Source of the DNA: Bufo bufo
Lineage: Eukaryota > Chordata > Amphibia > Anura > Bufonidae
Assembly (NCBI RefSeq): GCF_905171765.1
Contig: NC_053391.1
Location: 194,504,559-194,568,558 of the forward strand
Reading direction: 5' to 3'
DNA length: 64,000 nt
Shown here piece by piece: positions 44,479 through 56,744 of this stretch. The notes beneath the pieces are model-generated. The model made no database searches, was not told the DNA's origin, and worked only from the letters and a program-made list of their open reading frames with translations. How positions within the stretch are numbered: position 1 is the stretch's first letter; the number at the start of each line of letters is the position of its first letter. Made by a program: the position numbers and the translations under genes.

Positions 44479-47400
44479 GTACCCCCCCCTCTACGGGTGG
44501 ACTCCGGACACCCAGGACCCACCTTCTCAGGATGAGCCCTATGAAATGCCCTGATGAGGCGAGTGGCTTTAATGTCCGACACCGGAACCCACATCCTCTC
44601 CTCAAGACCATAACCCTTCCAATGAACGAGGTACTGGAGAGAACTGCGGACAATGCGAGAGTCCACAATTCTGGAAACCTCAAACTCCAGATTGCCATCA
44701 ACCAAAATCGGAGGAGGAGGCAAAGAGGAGGGTACCGTGGGCTGGACATATGGTTTTAAGAGAGATCTGTGAAATACATTATGTATCTTCCAAACCCGTG
44801 GAAGATCAAGACGGAAGGCAACAGGATTGATGACTGACAAGATTTTATAAGGCCCAATAAACTTGGGACCCAATTTCCAGGAGGGAACCTTCAGTTTAAT
44901 ATTTCTTGTAGACAACCACACCAGATCACCCACACTCAGGTCCGGACCAGGCACACGTCTCTTATCAGCCACACGCTTATACTTCTCACTCATCTTTCTA
45001 AGATTACTCTGAATCTTTTGCCAAATGGTAGACAAAGGCGAGGAAAATCTCTCCTCCTTAGGCAAACCAGAAAGAGCCCCTCCCGAGAATGTCCCAAACT
45101 GCGGATGGAACCCATATGCACCAAAGAATGGCGACTTATCAGAAGATTCCTGACGGCGGTTGTTCAGAGCAAACTCAGCAAGAGGGAGAAATGAACACCA
45201 ATCCTCCTGGTTCTCTGCCACGAAACAGCGCAAATATGTCTCCAGATTCTGATTGAGGCGCTCAGTCTGACCATTCGACTGCGGGTGAAAAGCAGAAGAG
45301 AAGGACAGCCGAACCCCCAGGCGAGAACAGAAAGCCTTCCAGAACCTGGACACAAACTGCGTGCCTCTATCGGAAACAATATCAGAGGGAATGCCATGCA
45401 ATTTAACAATATGGTCGACAAAAGCTTGCGCCAACGTTTTAGCATTGGGTAAACCAGGGAAAGGTACGAAATGAGCCATCTTGCTAAAACGGTCCACCAC
45501 CACCAGGATCACCGACTTCCCTGAGGAACGAGGAAGATCCGTGATAAAGTCCATGGACAGGTGTGTCCAAGGACGGAAAGGTATGGGTAACGGGAGAAGG
45601 GAACCTGAAGGCCGTGAACGAGGGACCTTAGCGCGAGCGCACGTCTCACAAGCAGCCACAAAACCCTCCACCGACTTACGAAGAGCCGGCCACCAAAATC
45701 TCCGAGCAATGAGATCTACCGTGGCTCTACTCCCGGGGTGACCAGCAAGAACAGTATCATGATGCTCCTTGAAGAGTTTGTGACGTAGCTCAGGAGGCAC
45801 AAACAACTTCCCAGAAGGACAATGGGCAGGTGCCTCAGTCTGGGCAGCCTGGACCTCGGCCTCCAAATCTGAATATAGAGCAGAAACAACTACCCCCTCC
45901 GCCAAAATGGGACCCGGGTCCTCGGAGTTTCCTCCTCCCGGAAAACAGGGGGAGAGAGCATCAGCCTTCACATTTTTGATCCCAGGGCGGAATGTGACGA
46001 CAAAATTGAATCTGGAGAAGAACAGAGACCATCTGGCCTGTCTCGGATTCATACGCCTGGCCGACTCCAAGTATGCCAGATTCTTATGGTCGGTAAAAAC
46101 GGTGATAGGGTGCCTGGCCCCCTCCAACCAATGGCGCCATTCCTCGAAAGCCAACTTGATGGCCAACAACTCCCTATCTCCCACATCATAGTTTTTCTCT
46201 GCCGGGGAGAGTTTTTTAGAGAAAAAGGCACAGGGTCGCCATTTGGCAGGAGAAGGGCCCTGGGACAAAACCGCACCCACACCCACCTCGGAAGCATCCA
46301 CCTCAACAATAAAAGGTAAGGAAACATCGGGATGCACCAAGACGGGAGCAGATGCAAAACTCTCTTTAATCTTAGAAAAAGCTGCAAGCGCCTCCTCCGA
46401 CCAAGAGGAAAAATCCGCCCCCTTTTTTGTCATGTCAGTGAGGGGTTTGACCACAGAGGAATAATTCAAAATGAACTTTCTGTAATAGTTCGCAAAACCC
46501 AAAAAGCGCATCAATGCCTTCTGATTCTCAGGAAGCTCCCACTCAAGTACAGCACGGACCTTCTCCGGATCCATGCGAAAACCAGAAGCAGAGAGGAGAA
46601 AACCCAGAAATTGAATCTCCGATACCATAAAAACACATTTCTCCAGCTTGGCGTACAATTTATTTTCCCGCAGAATCTGCAGAACCTGAAAAAGATGATC
46701 CTGATGGGTCTGAACATCAGGGGAAAAAATCAAAATATCATCAAGATACACCAATACAAATTTCCCCATTAAATGGTAGAAAATACTGTTAACAAAATGC
46801 TGAAAGACGGCCGGAGCATTCATCAGGCCGAAAGGCATAACGAGATTCTCGAAATGCCCGTTAGGGGTATTAAAGGTCGTTTTCCATTCATCCCCCTCTC
46901 TGACCCTGACCAGGTTGTACGAGCCTCTCAAATCCAATTTGGAAAAAACCTTGGCCCCAACAATTTGGTTGAAGAGGTCCGGGATCAGAGGAAGGGGATA
47001 GGGATCGCGAATCGTGATACGGTTCAGCTCCCTAAAATCTAGGCAAAGTCTCAGAGAGCCATCTTTTTTTTTAACAAAAAAAAAAAACAGCGGCAACAGG
47101 TGATTTTGAGGGACGAATATGCCCCTTATCGAGACTCTCGGAGATATAGGTTTGCATTGCGATTCTTTCCGGTTGTGAGAGATTGTAGAGGCAAGCTTTT
47201 GGCAGCTTGGCGCCGGGAATGAGGTTAATGGGACAGTCAAACTCCCGGTGAGGAGGTAGCTCCTGAACACCGCTCTCGGAAAACACGTCCGAGAAATCAG
47301 AGAGAAATGATGGCACAGTTTTAGTAGACACCTCTGCAAAAGTCGCTGTAAGACAATTCTCTCTACAAAAGTCACTCCACTCATTTATTTGCCTTCCTTG

Positions 47401-48702
47401 CCAATCAATAGTGGGGTTATGTCTAGTGAGCCAGGGTAACCCCAAAACTAGAGGAGAAGGCAATCCGTTAAGGACAAAACAAGATATATCCTCCACATGA
47501 GTGTCACCTACAGCTAACCGGATATTGTGAACAATGCCCTTCAGAGATCTCTGTGAGAGTGGAGCAGAGTCAATAGCAAAAACAGGTATATCCTTTTCTA
47601 ATGTGCAAACCTGAAAACCATGCATGGCTACAAATTGAGTGTCAATAAGATTGACGGCCGCTCCACTATCAACAAAAATCTCACAAGAAATGACTTTGCT
47701 CTCTAGCGCCACCCTGGCAGACAGGAGAAAACGGGAACTGCAGGTCAGAGGAAAAGCATCAATTCCTACATCAACTTTGCCCAAAGTAGCAGATGAAGCA
47801 GAGTTTGATGATTTACCTTTTGAGGTTTTTCTCTTATTATCGCTCTTAGTACAGTTCAAGAATCTCCTAGACGGACAAACATTTGCCAAATGACCTATGC
47901 CCCCACAACAAAAACACACCATACTCTGAGGACTAAATCCTCTTTTATCAGGGGCAAGTCGACCTAGCTGCATGGGCTCCTCCTCAGAGGGGAGCGAGAC
48001 AGGATGAGGCCCCTGCACACTGAATGAGTCCGCATCACTGCCCCTATACTGACAATGGCTGGACAGAGAGGTCTCGTTTCTTTCTCTTAGACGCCTGTCA
48101 AGGCGTACCGCCAATGACATGGCAGACTCTAAGGACGTTGGTCTCTCATGGAAAGCAAACGCATCTTTCAATCTCTCTGAGAGACCATGACAGAACTGAC
48201 TCCGGAGTGCAGCATCATTCCAACCTGAATCAGCTGCCCATCTCCGAAATTCAGAACAATAAAGCTCCGCAGACAGTTTGCTCTGGCATAAAAAACGTAA
48301 GTTAGATTCGGCCAGAGCAACACGATCCGGGTCATCATATATCTGCCCCAGGGCCACAAAAAATCCTTCCACGGATCGAAGGGAGGGATCCCCTGATGGC
48401 AGCGAAAAAGCCCAAGTCTGAGCATTACCCCTGAGCAGGGAGATGACAATCCTCACCCTCTGCTCCTGATTACCAGAGGAATGTGGACACAAGCAAAAAT
48501 GGAGTTTGCATGCCTCTCTGAAGCGAACAAAACTCTCACTGCCCCCGGAGAACGTTTCCGGAAGTGAGACCTTTGGCTCGCAACAGACTCCATGGGCCGG
48601 AGCAGAGCCCAATGCTTGAAGCTGAGTCATAGATTGACGGAGATCCGCTACCTCCAAAGAAAGACCCTGCATGCGGTCAACCAGGCCAGAAAGCGGATCC
48701 AT
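44424..48702 (-). pseudogene. gag-pol: Gypsy C gag-pol polyprotein with chromodomain, single frameshift
   Basis: ATG at 48702 (MDPLSGLVDRMQGLSLEVAD), about 1,426 codons. Gag: SLPETFSGGSESFVRFREAC, then a CCHC-type knuckle CFCCGGIGHLANVCPSRRF near 47870-47925. Protease: FVDSGAAVNLID near 47660. [19 protein letters not shown], catalytic YLDD at about 46735-46750. RNase [16 protein letters not shown]. Integrase: HDTVLAGHP...CETCARAK finger, then D, D, E in [15 protein letters not shown] and NGQTERLNQ. C-terminal chromodomain (QYLVHWKGYGLEERMWVP). The run of 12 A at 47076-47087 has one base more than the frame needs and joins gag-protease to RT out of frame. It may be a true mutation or an assembly error in a homopolymer. 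The chromodomain would steer integration to marked chromatin. Confidence 0.95.
44481..44493 (-). promoter_or_regulatory. Polypurine tract of gypsy C
   Basis: On the coding strand AGAGGGGGGGGT lies two bases before the 3' LTR, the expected primer for plus-strand DNA synthesis. It overlaps the end of the chromodomain-side reading frame. Confidence 0.75.
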
Positions 48703-48721
48703 GTAAAAAAAGACGGTTTAG

Positions 48722-48731
48722 GTGGATTATA
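48722..48731 (-). promoter_or_regulatory. Self-priming (PBS) site of gypsy C
   Basis: Coding-strand TATAATCCAC, one base inside the 5' LTR, is complementary over 10 nt to GTGGATTATA at 49196-49187 in the LTR. The bases differ from copies A and B at several positions, yet pairing is kept. Confidence 0.72.
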
Positions 48732-48732
48732 A

Positions 48733-49358
48733 TGTCACGGCTGTATGTGAGCAACAAAAGCATGCACAGAAAATAGAGCTACTGACCGGACCCAAACTAG
48801 GGAGGATAAAGGGTGACCCCTGTCAGACCCTCAAAAGCTCTCCCTATGCTGCTAAGCCCATGCCCGGATCCAAATGGTGGAAGGAGGCATGCCCGCGTAC
48901 CTAAGACTGAGGACCACTGTAACCCCTACAATAGTGGAAGGGGCACGGCCACCGGTGCCCTGCTCAGTATATGGAGGGAACCGTGGTCGCCTCGGATCCA
49001 GTCAGAAAACACACAGATACACAGCAATGTCTGCACACTTAGCTGAAGGGCTGCAGCCGCAGTGAAGACGGATCCAAAGACAGGCTGGCAATATCCGGAG
49101 TACTTGCTGCAGCAGAACACAGGTCCAGTGAAAGGATAGCATACAAGGGAAGATACTCAAGCAAGAGGTACAACCCAAATGAGAAATATAATCCACACCT
49201 ACAATAGGAGGAGGGGGAATATAAAGGCAGGGGAATCAAACGGAGGAGGAACAGCTGGGAGGAAGGAAACAGAAAACTCCTCCCAGCTCTAGTAGTGACA
49301 TCATCACAGGGGTGGAGAAACAGAGCTGTGAGAACGTCCCAAAGCTCTGGTAGTGACA
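48733..49358 (-). repeat. 5' LTR of gypsy C
   Basis: 626 bp. TATA box (coding TTTATATT) at 49218-49225. Predicted RNA start about 49196, 29 bp downstream, at the sequence that pairs with the PBS. Confidence 0.95.
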
Positions 49359-49399
49359 CTTCCGATCAGTAACAGATGTTCTCACTAAATTTAGTTCCC

Positions 49400-49810
49400 T
49401 GTCAGCAGTGCAGTGCAGGGGTTCATTCACGGCAAAAGGGGGTACATGTCACCCAGCAATAGAACAGAGGATTTTGAGAGATTTAGGCCCCAGTCAGCAA
49501 TGCAGAGCAGGGGTTCATTCACGGCAAAAGGGGGTTCATGTCACCCAGCAATACAACAGAGGATTTTAAGAGATTTAGGCCCCTGTCAGCAATGCAGAGC
49601 AGGGTTTCATTCACAGCAAAAGGGGGTACATGTCACCCAGCAATACAACAGAGGATTTGGAGAGATTTTGGCCCCTGTCACCCAGGCACAGCAGGGGTTC
49701 ATTCACGGCAAAAGGTGGTTCATGTCACCCAGCAATACAACAGAGGATTTTGAGAGATTTAGGCCCCTGTCACCCAGGCACAGCAGGGGTTTGTATACGC
49801 CAAAAATGGT
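49400..49810. repeat. 92-bp minisatellite in hAT1Y
   Basis: About four and a half units with GGGGTTCATTCACGGCAAAA, CATGTCACCCAGCAATAC and GAGATTTAGGCCCC. Related in parts to the 141-bp array at 2752-3600. Period not a multiple of three; frames shift between units. Confidence 0.9.
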
Positions 49811-50279
49811 AAAAATTCACCCGACAATTGAAAATAAGAATTTTTTTAATTTAGGGCACTAGAATTACCACTTTTTAAAATTAAAATGGCTCTAAAATAG
49901 TCCTTGAACAGGCTAGAAGGATGTAAAAGGCAGTAAAATGTGCTTAAGAGCATGGCAACTGCTCTGCAAACAAATATGGATAGGGAAATAACTTAAAATG
50001 AAATAAAATAACTAAAAATTACAAATTATTAACCTGCAACTCAGAGAAGGAGGTGGATATGGAGTCGGAGGTTGAGGAGGCGGTGAATGTGGTGTTGTAG
50101 GTGGAGTCAGCAATGGAGGAGGAACAGGTAGCCAACAATGTTTTATTTTTATTTTTTATTGGGTAGGTAGCCCCCAAAATATTGGGACAAATAAAAAAAA
50201 AGAAATCATTGCACTGACTTGAGTACAAGAATGTATTTTTGATGGTGGTATAAATGTCTATTCTGCGCAAGGTACAGAC

Positions 50280-53200
50280 AAGTACTTGTGGGATCCAAGC
50301 CTGGTTCATTTTAATGAACATGAGCTTGTCCACGTTGGCTGTGGACAGGCGGCTGCGTCTGTCTGTAATGACGCCTCCTGCCGTGCTAAATACACGTTCA
50401 GAGAGTACACTAGCTGTGTAGGGCAGGCCAGCACCTCCAAGGCATACAGGGCAAGCTCTGGCCATGTGGACAATTTGGAGACCAAGAAGTAGAACCATCA
50501 GTAAGTACGTGTAGTCGTGTGCACAGGTACTGTTCCACCATGTTGTTCAAATGCTGCCTTTTGCTAAAACGCTCCATATCAGCAGTTGGGGCCGGTTGTT
50601 GCGGCGAGGTGACAAAGCTTTTCCACATGTCGGCCATGCTAACCCTGCCTTCTGAGGTGCTGGCGCTGACACAGCTGCGTTGGCTTCCACATGTCCCCCG
50701 GCGTCAGTCGGGAATGCTCTCAGGAGCGAGTCTACCAGCGTGCTCCTGTAGTGGCGCAACTTCCGATCACGCTCCAGTGAGGGAATTAAGGATGGCACAT
50801 TGTCTTTGTAACGGGGATCCAGCAGGGTGGCCACCCAGTAGTCAGTATTCGTTAAAATGTGGGCAACTCTGCAGTCGTTGCGCAGGCACTGCAGCATGTA
50901 GTCGCTCATGTGTGCCAGGCTGCCCAGAGGTAAGGACAAGCTGTCCTATGTGGGAGGCGTATCGTCTGCGTCCTCCGTATCCCCCAGCCACGCACCAGTG
51001 ATGGGCCCGAGCTGCATTGGATGCCACCCCGCTGTGAACATGCTTCATCCCCATCCTCCTCCTCTTCATCCTCCTCCTCCTCATCCTCCAGTAGTGGGCC
51101 CTGTCTGGCCACATTTGTACCTGGCCTCTGCTGTTGCAAAAATCCTCTTTCTGAGCCACTTCTAAAAGACTGGCCTGAAAGTGTTAGAGATGACCCCTCT
51201 TCCTCCTCCTCGTCCTGGGCCACATCCTCTTCCATCATCGCCCTAAGTGCTTTCTCAAGGAGACATAGAAGTGGTATTGTAACGCTGATAACGGCGTCAT
51301 CGCCACTGGCCATGTTGGTGGAGTACTCGAAACAGCGCAACAGGGCTAACAGGTCTCGCATGGAGGCCCAGTCATTGGTGGTGAAGTGGTGCTGTTCCGC
51401 AGTGTGACTGACCCGTGCGTGCTGCAGCTGAAACTCCACTATGGCCTGCTGCTGCTCGCACAGTCTCTCCAGCATGTGCAAGGTGGAGTTCCACCTGGTG
51501 GGCACGTCGCATAAGAGGCGGTGGGCGGGAAGGCCGAAGTTACGCTGCAGCGCTGACAGGCGAGCAGCAGCAGAGTGAGAATGCCGAAAGCGCGCACAGA
51601 CAGCCCACACTTTATGCAGCAGGTCAGGGTAGTTGTGAATGAATTTCTGCACCCACAAATTCAGCACATGCGCCAGGCAAGGGATGTGCGTCAAACCGAC
51701 TAGTCCCAGAGCTGCAACGAGAATTCACCCATTATCTCACACCACCAGTCCGGGCTTGAGGCCCAGTGGCAGAAACCACTCGTCGGTCTGTTGTTCTATA
51801 CCCCGCCACAACTCCTGCGCAGTGTGGGGCCTGTCCCCCAAACACATCAGTTTCAGAATGGCCTGCTGACGTTTACCCCTGGCTGTGCTGAAGTTGGTGG
51901 TGCAGGTCTGTCGCTGACTGGATGAGGAGGTGGAAGAAGAGGAGGAGGAAGCCAAGTAGGAGGAGAAGGCAACAAGAGGCAAAGAATGATGCCCTGCGAT
52001 CCTTGGCGGCAGAAGGACGTGCGCCAAACAGCTCTCCGCCTGGGGCCCAGCCGCCACTACATTTACCCAGTGTGCAGTTAGGGAGATATAGCGTCCCTGG
52101 CCGTGCTTACTGGTCCACGTATTTGTGGTTAGGTGGACCTTGCCACAGATGGCGTTGCGCAGTGCACACTTGATTTTATCCGATACTTGGTTGTGCAGGG
52201 AGGGCACGGCTCTCCTAGAGAAGTAGTGGCGGCTGGGAACAACGTACTGTGGGACAGCAAGCGACATGAGCTGTTTGAAGCTTTCTGTCTCCACCAGCCT
52301 GAATGACAGCATTTCAAAGGCCAGCAGTTTAGAAATGCTGCCATTCAGGGCCAGGGATCGAGGGTGGCTAGGTGGGAATTTACGCTTTCTCTCAAAGGTT
52401 TGTGAGATGGAGAGCTGAACGCTTCCGTGTGACATGGTGGAGATGCTTGGTGATGGAGGTGGTGTTCTAGGTGGCACATCCTCTGTTTGCTGGGCGGCAG
52501 GTGCCAACGTTCCTCCAGAGGCAGAGGAAGAGGCCGAGGCAGCAGCAGAAGAGGGAGCAGGAGGGGCCTGAGCCCTTTCTTGGTTTTGAAGGTGCTTACT
52601 CCACTGCAGCCCGTGTCTCGCATGTAGATGCCTGGTCATGCAGATTGTGCTAAGGTTCAGAACGTTAATGCCTCGATTCAGGCTCTGATGGCACAGCCTT
52701 CAAACCACTCGGGTCAATCATCAGCACATTGTGTGAAGAAGTGCCATGCCAGGGAACTCCTTGAAGCTGCCTTTGGTGTGCTCGGTCCCTGTTGACGGTG
52801 GCCAGTAGCAGGCAAACTGTTTTGGCGACGGCTGCTCTGCTTTTGCACCCTGCTCCCGCTTTTGCTACGCTGTTGGCTCGGTCTCACCACTGCCTCTTCC
52901 TCTGAACTCTGAAAGTCAGTGGCACGACCTTCATTCCATGTGGGGTCTAGGACCTCATCGTCCCCTGCATCGTCTTCCACCCAGTCTTCCTCCCTGGCCT
53001 CCTTTTCGGTCTGCACACTGCAGAAAGACGCAGCAGTTTGCCCCTGTGTTTCGTCATCAGAGACGTGCTGAGGTGGTATTCCCATGTCCTCATCAGGAAA
53101 CATAAGTGGTTGTGTGTCAGTGCATTCTATGTCTTCCACCCCTGGGGAAGGGCTAGGTGGATGCCCTTGAGAAACCCTGCCAGCAGAGTGTTCAAACAGC

Positions 53201-53580
53201 ATAAGAGACTGCTGCATGACTTGAGGCTCAGACAGGTTCCCCGATATGCCCGGGGGTGATGTGACAGACTGATGGGCATGGGTTTCAGGCGCCACCTGTG
53301 CGCTTTCTGCAGAAGACTGGGTGGGAGATAATGTGAATGTGCTGGATCCACTGTCGGCCACCCAATTGACTAGCGCCTATACTTGCTCAGGCCTTACCAT
53401 CCTTAGAACGGCATTAGGCCCAACCAAATATCGCTGTAGATTCTGGCGGCTACTGTGACCTGAGGTAGTAGGTTCAGTAGAACATGTAGCTGTGGCAGAA
53501 CGGCCACGTCCTCTCCCTGCACCAGAGGCTCCACCAACACCACGACCATGACCGCGTCCCTTATTAGATGTTTGCCTCAT
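50280..53580 (-). pseudogene. hAT1Y transposase, multiple lesions including catalytic D to N
   Basis: ATG at 53580 (MRQTSNKGRGHGRG). The frame is broken near 53365 (stop after RPEQV), near 52700 in the BED finger, at about 51730, near 50930, and within the C-terminus near 50410-50640. BED remnants: WHFFTQCADD and TRHLHARHGLQW. The first catalytic motif reads HLTTNTWTSKHGQGRY: GAT is AAT at 52121-52123, so the acidic residue is lost although the Trp that is a stop in hAT1a is intact here. CLAHVLNL, the acidic tract and ASVLSERVFSTAGG are present. Close to hAT1a overall, with an extra segment (HPRSLALNG) near 52360. Confidence 0.9.
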
Positions 53581-53689
53581 AGTTAGCGTTCACAAAGCAA
53601 AGTAAAAAGTGGTTAAGTATGTTAAAAATAATTAACCGCCAATATAAACCCTAATGTAGGGTATTGCACTCTATATAATTTTTTTTTTA

Positions 53690-54529
53690 ACTCTATATGA
53701 CAGCGGTATTTGTGGCCTAAATGTGACACTCACTTATGCACGTCTTATCCCAGATGTGCAGTATATCAGAGGATTTTTTCACCCCAGTAACCAAAAAGCC
53801 GTATTTCTGGCCTAAATGTGACAGTCACCTATGCTTGTCTAATCCCAGATGTGCAGTATATTAGAGGCCTTTTTCACCCCAGTAACCAAAAAGCCGTATT
53901 TCTGGCCTAAATGTGACAGTCACTTATGCATGTGTAATCCCAGATGTGCAGTATATTAGAGGGTTTTTTCACCCTAACCAAAAAGCTGTATTTCTGTCCT
54001 AAATGTGACAGTGACTTATGCACGTGTAATCACAGATGTGCAGTATATCAGAGGGTTTTTTCACCCCAGTAAGAAAAAAGCTGTATTTCTGGCCTTAATG
54101 TGACAATCACTTATGCATGTGTAATCAGAGATGTGCAGTATATCAGAGGGTTTTTTTCACCCCAGTATGCCAAAGCAGGATTTCTGGCCTTAATGTGACA
54201 ATCACTTATGCACGTGTAATCACAGATGTGCAGTATATCAGAGGGTTTTTTCACCCCAGTATGCCAAAACCGTATTTTTATCCTAAATGTGACACTCACT
54301 TATGCTTGTCTAATCCCAGATGTGCAGTATATTAGAGGGTTTTTTCACCCTAACCAAAAAGCTGTATTTCTGTCCTAAATGTGACAGTCACTTAAGCATG
54401 TGTAATCCCAGATGTGCAGTATATGAGAGGCTTTTTTTACCCCAGTATGCCAAAGCCGTATTTATGGCCTAAATGTGACAGTCACTTATGCATGTGTAAT
54501 CCCAGATGTGCAATATATTTGTCACGACT
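53690..54529. repeat. About 94-bp tandem repeat, 5' side of hAT1Y
   Basis: About nine units with GATGTGCAGTATATCAGAGG, TTTTTTCACCCCAGTA and CCTAAATGTGACAGTCACTT. The array occupies the place where hAT1a has its 292-bp repeats, so the 5' leader of this family turns over fast. Confidence 0.9.
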
Positions 54530-55172
54530 GCTATCCCAGCAGCAGTCGTGTCGCACCAGACGGAGGGGAAGGGGGACCCCTATCTACGGATGGGGGATAG
54601 AACGGCCACCCCTGACTAACCCTAAGCTGGCACCTGTCTGCCCTGATACCCTAGACGGGGTGTGAACCCGTGCGGCGAGCAGGATGCCTAAACCCTCAGT
54701 CACCCTAACAAGACTAGACTGGGGAAAGGCCGATGGGAGCACTAGTCACCATCACTCACGTCTAGGAGAACAACAGGGGAAGACAGCAACAAACACACAA
54801 TCAACAGCAGAGATAGACTTATCCAGTCACGAGCAGAGAAGGCGATCCCAAACATGACAGTCCACGCCGGACAAGAGCTCCACAGCAACACCGTCAAACG
54901 ATCTCCTTCAAAGGTCAGAATAGCACTGGAAGTAAGGACTATATCTGGTAATGACTGCAAGTGAAACTGAAACTAATATAGTATCTGGGAGTGGCAGACA
55001 GGACTCACCTGAGAAGGATGCCTACAAACCCCCAGTCAGATCAAAAAGGTTCACAAGGCAAAACCCGGATGACATACCCTGAACCACAGAGCAAACTCAC
55101 AAGCTATCGCTAGTAGCAAGTCGCTGCGACCTTCTCCTCCCGGACCTGTCTGGATCAGTCACAGTTGTGACA
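54530..55172. mobile_element. Solo-LTR-like insertion without target duplication
   Basis: TGTCACGACTGC to CAGTTGTGACA, 643 bp, with TGTCAC/GTGACA ends like gypsy C but different inside. Left flank is the tandem repeat, right flank TTGAC then hAT1 leader sequence (ATTTAGCTGAATATAAATTT) that lies about 300 bp further on in hAT1a. A deletion or recombination at insertion would explain the missing duplication. Confidence 0.6.
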
Positions 55173-56744
55173 TTGACCAGCCTCAGCAATAAACATAGAT
55201 TTAGCTGAATATAAATTTTAGGCCTATTATTTAGGCGCTGGGTGACAGGTATACGTTTACGGACAGAATTATTTAAACTTGGAAATGCACGGTAGCATGT
55301 GAAGTTATTGAGGATGAAACTATCCGCACCTTCAATCTAATATACCCTTTTATGGATCAATTTAAACTTGGCCTGATACAGCAGAAGAAAAATATTTAGG
55401 GGATTGCTAAGTTGGGAATTGTATTCAACCCAGAACAAAAAGTATTACAATTGACTAGCCACAGCTGAAACACCAGATTTAGGGTACTGCTATTTTGGCC
55501 AATTGTATTTTACCCCTCAATAAAATAGCAAGCACAGCCAAGCCCCTGATGTAGGATATAGCAAAAAAATAACCACACTATTGATGGTTAAATGGACTTG
55601 GTGGCAGCTTGTGCTGGCGAACCACAAGACACAAAATGGCCGCCGATCACCCAAGAAAAAAGTGACATAAAAAGCTCTGGGCAGCCTAAAAACAGTGAGC
55701 AATTAAATAGCAGCAGTTCAATGATCCACAGCTGTAGATCGATCACTGAATTAAGTGTTTTTGCTGAGTAAATCCCTGCCTAATCTCTCCCTAACAGAAG
55801 CAGCTGCAACCTCTCTCCCTAAACTGATCATAGCAAAATGACGTGTGGCGCTACGTGACTCCAGCTTAAATAGAGGCTGGGTAACATGCTGCACTGGCCA
55901 ATTACAGCCATGCCAATAGTAGGCAAGGCTGTGATGGCCTCTTGGGGCAAGTAGTATGACGCTTGTTGATTGGCTGCTTTGCAGCCTTTCAAAAAGCGCC
56001 AAGAAAGCGCCGAACACCGAACCCGAACCCGGACTTTTACAGTTCGGGTTCGCTCATCCCTAATAGGGACCCATATGCGGAAGCCACCTTGACGCCTGGT
56101 AGATGGGCCCAACACGTATGTGCGCTAAGAGCTTCCATTATTCATGTATACTCATTTATAGTCGGTATTGTACCACTTTTATCTATAATGACCCCCATTC
56201 TCAGAATATGGAGACACTAAAACAGGATTTTTTTTTTTGTTTAAAAAATGATATTATTGTGTAAAACTTACATAAATAAAAGAAAAGTATACATATTAGG
56301 TATCGCCGCATCCGTAATAAGTTGCTCTATAAATATATCACAGGACCTAACCCCTCAGGTGAACACCGTAAATTTTTTTTAAATAGAAACTGTGTAAAAA
56401 AAGCCATTTTTTGGTCATCTTACATCACACAAAGTGTAATAGCAAGCGATCAAAAAGTCATATGCACCCCAAAATAGTGCCAATCAAACCATCATCTCAT
56501 CCCGCAAAAAATGAGACCCTACCTAAGATAATCGCCCAATAACGGAAAAAACTATGGCTCTCAGACTATGGAGACACTAAAACATGATTTTTTTTGTTTC
56601 AAAAATAAAATCATTGTGTAAAACTTACATAAATAAAAAAATTGTATACATATTAGGTATCACCGCGTCCGTGACAACCTGCTTCATAAAAATACCACAT
56701 GATCTTACCTGTCAGATGAATGTTGTAAATAACAAAAAAATATA

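Larger units (their letters stand above)
43853..49358 (-). mobile_element. Ty3/gypsy chromovirus copy C, full length, young, 5-bp duplication
   Basis: LTRs of 626 bp at 43853-44478 and 48733-49358 differ at four positions by my comparison (43878/48758, 44031/48911, 44168/49048, 44288/49168), about 99.4% identity. The target duplication CTTCC lies at 43848-43852 and 49359-49363. The gag-pol frame is continuous but for one extra base in a homopolymer. It is inserted in hAT1X. The low LTR divergence makes it the youngest LTR element in the window. Confidence 0.97.
49369..56062 (-). mobile_element. hAT1Y, nearly full-length hAT1 copy lacking its left terminus
   Basis: The right terminus (inverted) TAGGGATGAGCGAACCC is at 56062. 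Transposase at 50280-53580, subterminal minisatellite 49400-49810. The left side begins at 49369, inside the subterminal region, joined to hAT1X. Flanks ATTGGCAG (before 43014) and ATAGGGAC (after 56062) differ, so X and Y are not one simple insertion. Confidence 0.85.

Noticed and set aside
43014..56062. One single hAT insertion spanning both termini
   Set aside because: The 8-bp flanks differ (ATTGGCAG and ATAGGGAC) and the transposase tail occurs twice.
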